From: Colivicinus sp963607765
GTDB taxonomy: Bacteria; Bacillota_I; Bacilli_A; Erysipelotrichales; Erysipelotrichaceae
Direction of reading: 5' to 3'
Assembly (NCBI GenBank): GCA_963607765.1
Contig: CAVDDT010000023.1
Coordinates: 1-64,000, forward strand
DNA: 64,000 nt
Made by a program: the position numbers and the translations under genes. The notes under the pieces are model-generated. The model saw only the letters and a program-made list of their open reading frames with translations. It was not told the DNA's origin and made no database searches. Numbering within the stretch: position 1 is the first letter of the stretch; the number at the start of each line of letters is the position of its first letter. Positions 59,706 to 64,000 of the stretch are shown here, piece by piece.

Positions 59706-60389
59706 ATGGCAAATAATACTCTTGTGGAAAAAACGGCTGATTCAATATTAAAGATGATTCAAAACAAGCCATATCAAGTACATGATAAGCTTCCTACCGA
59801 AAGAGAACTTTGTGAAGTTACTGGGGCTGGTAGAAATACTGTTAGAGAAGCTTTAAAAATATTAGTATCAAGAAATATAGTTGAGATTAAACAAGGATCA
59901 GGCTGTTTTGTTTCAAGCAAAATGGGCGTGTCTGATGATCCACTTGGCTTTTCAATGATTAAAGATAGAGTTAAATTAACTAAAGATTTATTACAAGTAA
60001 GAGAAATGATTGAGCCAGGTATCGCTTCATTGGCTGCACAATGTGCTGATAAAGAAGATGTTTTGAAGCTAGAAGAAGTTCTAAAACAAATGGAAATGTT
60101 GATGAAACAACACAAAGATTATTCTTCTTTAGATACCAAGTTTCATACTTTGATTGCTAAATGTACACATAATATTGTAATGGAGAATTTAATTCCTGTT
60201 ATTTCAAGTGGTGTTGAGGTGTTCGCAAAAGAGGTTGAGGAGACTGAATTTGAGAAGACGATGATTACTCATAGAAAAATTTTTGAAGCTATTAAAGATC
60301 ATAGACCTATAGATGCTGAAAATGAAATGCGTTATCATTTGCTTTATAATTTAAATAGATACGAGGAAGAAACAGGCAACAAGAAATAA
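59706..60389 (+). CDS. GntR-family (FadR-type, FCD domain) regulator
   Basis: 227 residues. The N-terminal winged helix (HDKLPTERELCEVTGAGRNTVREALKILVSRNIVEIKQGSGCFV) is followed by an FCD ligand domain with metal-type His residues (DTKFHTLIAKCTHN, ITHRKIFEAI, MRYHL). TATGAT (59694-59699) ends 6 nt before ATG 59706, with no Shine-Dalgarno. The TTG-start form would contain that -10. It probably controls the adjoining glycerol-3-phosphate genes. Confidence 0.9.
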   Translation: MANNTLVEKTADSILKMIQNKPYQVHDKLPTERELCEVTGAGRNTVREALKILVSRNIVEIKQGSGCFVSSKMGVSDDPLGFSMIKDRVKLTKDLLQVREMIEPGIASLAAQCADKEDVLKLEEVLKQMEMLMKQHKDYSSLDTKFHTLIAKCTHNIVMENLIPVISSGVEVFAKEVEETEFEKTMITHRKIFEAIKDHRPIDAENEMRYHLLYNLNRYEEETGNKK

Positions 60390-60402
60390 TTGCTTGTTTT
60401 TT
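60378..60402 (+). terminator. Probable weak terminator of the GntR gene
   Basis: AACAAG (60378-60383) pairs with CTTGTT (60393-60398) before a T run. The rest of the gap to 60510 is AT-rich, with no clear operator. Confidence 0.5.
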
Positions 60403-60509
60403 ATTGTTTAGAATCAATGTGTATGATAATATTAAATTGTAAATTGGTAGGATGAATTTAAGATAATAATTGAAAATATCCTAAAATATGCATGAAAGAA
60501 GGAAAATAT

Positions 60510-61973
60510 ATGGGACGATTTGATGTACTGATAGTAGGTGGTGGCGTTGTAGGTAGTGCCATTGCTAGAGAACTTACTAGATACAAGCTTCATATTGGTG
60601 TTTTGGAAAAGAACCTTGATGTTTGTTATGAGACTAGTGGTAGAAACTCTGGCGTTGTTCATGGTGGATTTGCTTATGATACTGGCACTTTAAAGGCTAA
60701 GCTTTGTGTTGAAGGCAATAAAATGATGGACCAATTGTCTAAGGAACTTGGCTTTGAATTTAAAAGATGTGGCAAGGTTCTTGTTGGCAAAACAGACGAA
60801 GATTTAGAGAATTTAAAGAAGACAATTGCCCAAGGAGAAAAAAATGGTGCTAGCAATCTTTCTTTAATTAATAAAGAAGAACTTCATAAAATTTGTCCTA
60901 CTGCTGTTGGTGAATTTGCGATGTTTTCTAAAAATTCTGGCATTTTAGATCCGTTTAATTACACTATCGCTTTAGCAGAGAATGCTGTAGAAAATGGTGC
61001 TGAATATTTTTTGGATAATGAAGTTATAGATATCGAATATAAAAAAGATGAAGATATTTATTTGGTTAAGACAAATAAGGCTACTTATGAAACATATTGG
61101 GTGATAAATAGTGCTGGGCTTGGATGTGGAAAAATTTCTGATATGCTTGGCATAAAGGGATATAAGATAATTGGTTCTAAAGGAGACTATATTATTTTAG
61201 ATAGAAGAATGGGCGAGCTTCTTCCGATGCCTATTTATCCAGTTCCAAGTAATACTTATATGGGAATTCATGTAACAAATACTACTGATGGCAATGTAAT
61301 TATTGGGCCTAATGCAGATATGACCAATAATTTCGAATACTATGGAGTATCTAGCGAAAATATTGAATATTTAGCTAAGAGTGCTAGTGATATTTGGCCT
61401 TATATAAAGAAGAGCGATTACATTAGAAATTATTCCGGTATTCTACCTAAATGGGTTGATGATAATGGCGTTATACAAGATTTTAAGATAGAAATAAGAG
61501 ACGATATTGCCCCACATGCGGTTAACTTGGTTGGAATTGAATCTCCTGGTTTAACGGCTGCTGTTCCTATTGGCAAGATGGTTGTTTCAATGATTAAAGA
61601 AAGACAAGAACTAGAAGAAAATAATCATTTTAATCCTAATAGAAAGTCAATTATTCGTTTTGAGTCTCAGGATGATGAAACAAAGGCTAAATTGATTAAG
61701 GAAAATCCTGATTATGGAGAAATTATTTGCAGGTGTGAGAAGGTTAGCAAGGCTGAGATTTTACAAGCAATTCATAATCCTTTAAATGTTAAGACAATGA
61801 CTGGCATTAAGTATCGTACAAGGTCAATGATGGGCAGATGCCAAGGTGGTTATTGTCAAATGCGTATCGAAAAGATGATTGAAGAAGAACTTGGTGTTAA
61901 GGATACCAATGTCCGTTATGCAAGGCAAAATTCTTGGTTATTTACAGGTGAAGTTAGAAAGGATGGTGAATAG
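60510..61973 (+). CDS. FAD-dependent glycerol-3-phosphate dehydrogenase, GlpA-like, with BFD [2Fe-2S] domain
   Basis: 487 residues. The N-terminal FAD fold (DVLIVGGGVVGSAIAREL) belongs to the DAO family (YETSGRNSGVVHGGF). The C-terminal BFD-type iron-sulfur domain has CRCEKVSKAEI (about 411-421) and GRCQGGYC. This is the clostridial-style GlpA that oxidises glycerol-3-phosphate with GlpB and DUF1667 partners. I start at ATG 60510 with AGAAGGA upstream. It ends 1 nt before the next gene. Confidence 0.87.
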   Translation: MGRFDVLIVGGGVVGSAIARELTRYKLHIGVLEKNLDVCYETSGRNSGVVHGGFAYDTGTLKAKLCVEGNKMMDQLSKELGFEFKRCGKVLVGKTDEDLENLKKTIAQGEKNGASNLSLINKEELHKICPTAVGEFAMFSKNSGILDPFNYTIALAENAVENGAEYFLDNEVIDIEYKKDEDIYLVKTNKATYETYWVINSAGLGCGKISDMLGIKGYKIIGSKGDYIILDRRMGELLPMPIYPVPSNTYMGIHVTNTTDGNVIIGPNADMTNNFEYYGVSSENIEYLAKSASDIWPYIKKSDYIRNYSGILPKWVDDNGVIQDFKIEIRDDIAPHAVNLVGIESPGLTAAVPIGKMVVSMIKERQELEENNHFNPNRKSIIRFESQDDETKAKLIKENPDYGEIICRCEKVSKAEILQAIHNPLNVKTMTGIKYRTRSMMGRCQGGYCQMRIEKMIEEELGVKDTNVRYARQNSWLFTGEVRKDGE

Positions 61974-61974
61974 T

Positions 61975-63207
61975 ATGGAATATAGAGATGTAGTTATTGT
62001 TGGTGGCGGTCCAGCCGGGCTTTCAGCTGCTGTAGAGCTATATAAAAAGGGTATAAAAGATGTGCTTATTGTTGAAAGAGAAAAGACAATGGGTGGTATT
62101 TTAAGACAATGCATTCATGATGGTTTTGGCTTAACTAGATTTAAGGAAACTTTATCTGGTCCTGAGTATGCCCAAAAATTTATTGATGAAGTTGTTGAAC
62201 TTAATATTCCATATATCACTGATACTACCGTTCTTTCTATTTCTGAAGATAAAATTGTTACAGTTGCTAATAAGGATGGTTTAAAGAAAATTAAAGCTAA
62301 GGCCGTTATCTTAACAATGGGATGCAGAGAGAGAACGCGTGGCGCTTTATCTATTCCAGGAGAAAGACCTGCTGGTGTTTTTACAGCTGGTGTAGCTCAA
62401 GCTTATATCAACCTTTATAATCGAATGGTTGGAAAAGAAGTTGTCATCTTAGGGTCTGGTGATATCGGCATGATTATGGCAAGACGTCTCACTTTAGAAG
62501 GTGCACATGTAAAGGCGGTGTTTGAAATACAGCCTATTCCAAGTGGTCTTCCTCGTAATATTGAACAATGTTTAAATGACTATAATATTCCTTTATATCT
62601 AAGTCATACTATTACAAATATTCATGGCAAAGAGAGGGTTACAGGTGTTACAGTTTCTGAAGTTGATGAGAATTTAAGGCCAATTAAGGGAACAGAAAAA
62701 GAATATGAATGTGATACGGTCATTTTATCAGTTGGCTTAATTCCGGAGAACGAGCTTTCATTAGATGCTGGTGTGCCATTAGATTCCAGAACTAAGGGCG
62801 CTGTTGTAGATGAATTCTTACAAACAGAGAAAGAGGGTTTCTTTGCGGCTGGAAATGTTTTACATGTTCATGATTTAGTTGATTTTGTTTCTTTAGAAGC
62901 TGAAAAGCTTGCAGATGGTGTAGCTGAATATGTTACCAATGGTAAGCTTGATGAATGTGACATTAAGGTTGTAGCTAATAAGGGTATTAATCATACTGTT
63001 CCAATGAAAGTTAGTGGAAATAGAGATGTAAACATTTCGATGAGAGTTTCTAAAAAGTTTGAAAATTGTACTATTGAGATTAAGCAGGGTGATGTTGTGT
63101 TAGCTAAGAAGTTCATGAAGAAGGCTTTACCGGCTGAAATGATTCAAATTCCTGTTAAAAAAGATAGTTTTGTAAGTAAAGAAGATATAGAGGTTAGTGT
63201 TTTATGA
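61975..63207 (+). CDS. FAD/NAD-dependent oxidoreductase, GlpB-like partner
   Basis: 410 residues from ATG 61975 (MEYRDVVIVGGGPAGLSAAVELYKKG). Two dinucleotide folds (GGGPAGLSAA; VVILGSGDIGMIMARRL, about 158-174) and VFTAGVAQAYINLYN match the pyridine-nucleotide oxidoreductase that accompanies GlpA in Clostridia. There is a CIHDGFG loop and no CxxxxC redox disulfide. It probably passes electrons from the dehydrogenase to NAD or a carrier. It overlaps the DUF1667 gene by 4 bp. Confidence 0.85.
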   Translation: MEYRDVVIVGGGPAGLSAAVELYKKGIKDVLIVEREKTMGGILRQCIHDGFGLTRFKETLSGPEYAQKFIDEVVELNIPYITDTTVLSISEDKIVTVANKDGLKKIKAKAVILTMGCRERTRGALSIPGERPAGVFTAGVAQAYINLYNRMVGKEVVILGSGDIGMIMARRLTLEGAHVKAVFEIQPIPSGLPRNIEQCLNDYNIPLYLSHTITNIHGKERVTGVTVSEVDENLRPIKGTEKEYECDTVILSVGLIPENELSLDAGVPLDSRTKGAVVDEFLQTEKEGFFAAGNVLHVHDLVDFVSLEAEKLADGVAEYVTNGKLDECDIKVVANKGINHTVPMKVSGNRDVNISMRVSKKFENCTIEIKQGDVVLAKKFMKKALPAEMIQIPVKKDSFVSKEDIEVSVL

Positions 63208-63566
63208 AAAGAATGATGACTTGTATAATTTGCCCAAATGGTTGTGATCTTGAGGTTGACGTTGAAGATGGAAAAGTTTCTTCGGTTACAGGAAACTTGT
63301 GTCCAAGGGGTAAAGCTTATGCTTTACAAGAAATAGAATCTCCTAAAAGAACCATTGCTTCTTCTGTTAGAGTTAATGGCGGTGTTCTTCCTCTTGTTAG
63401 CGTGCGTTTAAATAGAGCTGTTGACAAAGATAAAATCTTTGAAGTTATGAAAGAGATTAATAAAATTTCTTTAAGTGCACCAGTTCATGTTGGTGATGTG
63501 GTTGTGGAAAATATTTTAAATCTTGGTAGTGATTTAATCGCAACTAAGAATGTTGAAAAAGTTTAA
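63204..63566 (+). CDS. DUF1667 iron-sulfur-like small subunit
   Basis: 120 residues. Four conserved Cys (CIICPNGCDLEV, about 7-18, and NLCPRGKAYA, about 52-61) suggest a metal or iron-sulfur site like those of molybdopterin oxidoreductases. DUF1667 genes regularly follow GlpA/GlpB-like pairs and are thought to be the third subunit (established context, function inferred). Confidence 0.85.
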   Translation: MKRMMTCIICPNGCDLEVDVEDGKVSSVTGNLCPRGKAYALQEIESPKRTIASSVRVNGGVLPLVSVRLNRAVDKDKIFEVMKEINKISLSAPVHVGDVVVENILNLGSDLIATKNVEKV

Positions 63567-63583
63567 TACTCCCTCATTAATAT

Positions 63584-63617
63584 AAAACAGAGGTCACCGA
63601 TTGGTGATCTCTGTTTT
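63584..63617. terminator. Bidirectional terminator between DUF1667 and DUF6440 genes
   Basis: A 15-bp stem with one G-U pair (AAAACAGAGGTCACC at 63584-63598, GGTGATCTCTGTTTT at 63603-63617) around a 4-nt loop lies between convergent genes. Confidence 0.85.
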
Positions 63618-63792
63618 AGTTTTCTACTTTGGTAATTACTGGTTTTCCATCTTTATCTAGTAGGACAGTAAGCCCACCGGCATAACCATCAGCTCTATAT
63701 AGGTAATTTACGCCAGTTTCTTTATCAACAAATACTTCTATTCTAGTTATTGTCCCTTGTGAGTAGATAGTTTCAAATCTTTTGTTTTCCAT
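63616..63792 (-). CDS. Small DUF6440-like protein
   Basis: 58 residues from ATG 63792, with a GGAG ribosome site. It starts MENKRFETIYSQGTITRIEV and contains DKETGVNYLYRADGYAGGL and LDKDGKPVITK, matching the small beta-rich DUF6440 family of Bacillota. The function is unknown. It is convergent with the glp-type operon. Confidence 0.8.
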   Translation of the reverse strand: MENKRFETIYSQGTITRIEVFVDKETGVNYLYRADGYAGGLTVLLDKDGKPVITKVEN

Positions 63793-63926
63793 TGAGTTTC
63801 TCCTTTTTCTTTATTATATCTTTAAGAGTGCTTAATAAGTGCTATTATATTTTATGTTGCATTAATTCTTATTTTATGTCAAAAATATAAATATAGAGGT
63901 TATCGTTAAGGCGGTAAAAGGGTAAT

Positions 63927-64000
63927 ATGGATAGAAAATCTGGTGTATTAATGTCGATTAGTTCTCTTCCTTCTAAAACAGGAATTGGAACTATGGGTGA
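63927..64000 (+). CDS. malQ: 4-alpha-glucanotransferase, N-terminal fragment (cut by window end)
   Basis: The first 24 codons are visible: MDRKSGVLMSISSLPSKTGI and then GTMG. This matches the N-terminus of GH77 4-alpha-glucanotransferases (RxSGVLLxxxSLPSxxGIG). An AAAGGG ribosome site is present. The enzyme would disproportionate maltodextrins; the rest lies beyond the window. Confidence 0.85.
   Translation, partial: MDRKSGVLMSISSLPSKTGIGTMG

Overview
The window is chromosomal DNA from an AT-rich, low-GC, Gram-positive anaerobe of the Bacillota. The gene set (PyrR with an RNA attenuator, a serS T-box, CoaX plus an ECF pantothenate transporter, PerR with rubrerythrin, phosphonate-type ABC genes, several secreted lipoproteins) and the protein style suggest an Erysipelotrichia-like gut commensal; that placement is inference. 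TGA is used as stop, so the code is standard.

The replication origin is at about 28.0-28.5 kb. To its left, on the minus strand, run dnaA, dnaN, yaaA, recF, gyrB, gyrA, coaX, panT, serS, ffs (SRP RNA), tadA, dnaX, recR, two unfamiliar coupled genes (a Card1/DUF1887-like protein and a possible EVE/PUA-like protein), then pyrR, DUF523, a His-less HPt-like protein, mnmG and gpsA. Divergent uraA carries a PyrR-type attenuator. The far left holds the end of an FtsX permease, a DUF4143 ATPase preceded by short repeats, a TetR pair and rho. Two parS sites lie 11-12 kb left of the origin, one of them inside the serS terminator.

Right of the origin lie a MazG-like gene, a hexapeptide-repeat acyltransferase, a HAD phosphatase and pepF. 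Next come a collapsed remnant of a second DUF4143-type ATPase, the dTDP-rhamnose operon rfbACBD behind a MerR-type promoter, a MerR-methyltransferase fusion, rnr, a BrnT/BrnA toxin-antitoxin locus with 12-bp operator iterons, a Cof phosphatase, a tandem pair of tiny paralogous proteins and two membrane proteins.

From 43.8 to 49.9 kb is the F1Fo-ATPase operon atpBEFAGDC. It has no separate delta gene: a delta C-terminal-like domain is fused to the N-terminus of alpha, and subunit c has a signal-peptide-like leader. From 50 to 64 kb come a PhnD-type binding lipoprotein, a lipoprotein, perR-rubrerythrin behind a perfect palindrome, a C69 dipeptidase, a Fic protein, phnC-phnE-phnE with a cytoplasmic 5'-nucleotidase, a GntR regulator with a GlpA/GlpB/DUF1667 glycerol-3-phosphate oxidation unit, a DUF6440 gene and the start of malQ.

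A window-wide regularity is that about ten genes without a Shine-Dalgarno have a TATAAT-like hexamer ending 6-7 nt before ATG, which predicts leaderless mRNAs. All calls come from reading the sequence; no database search was run.
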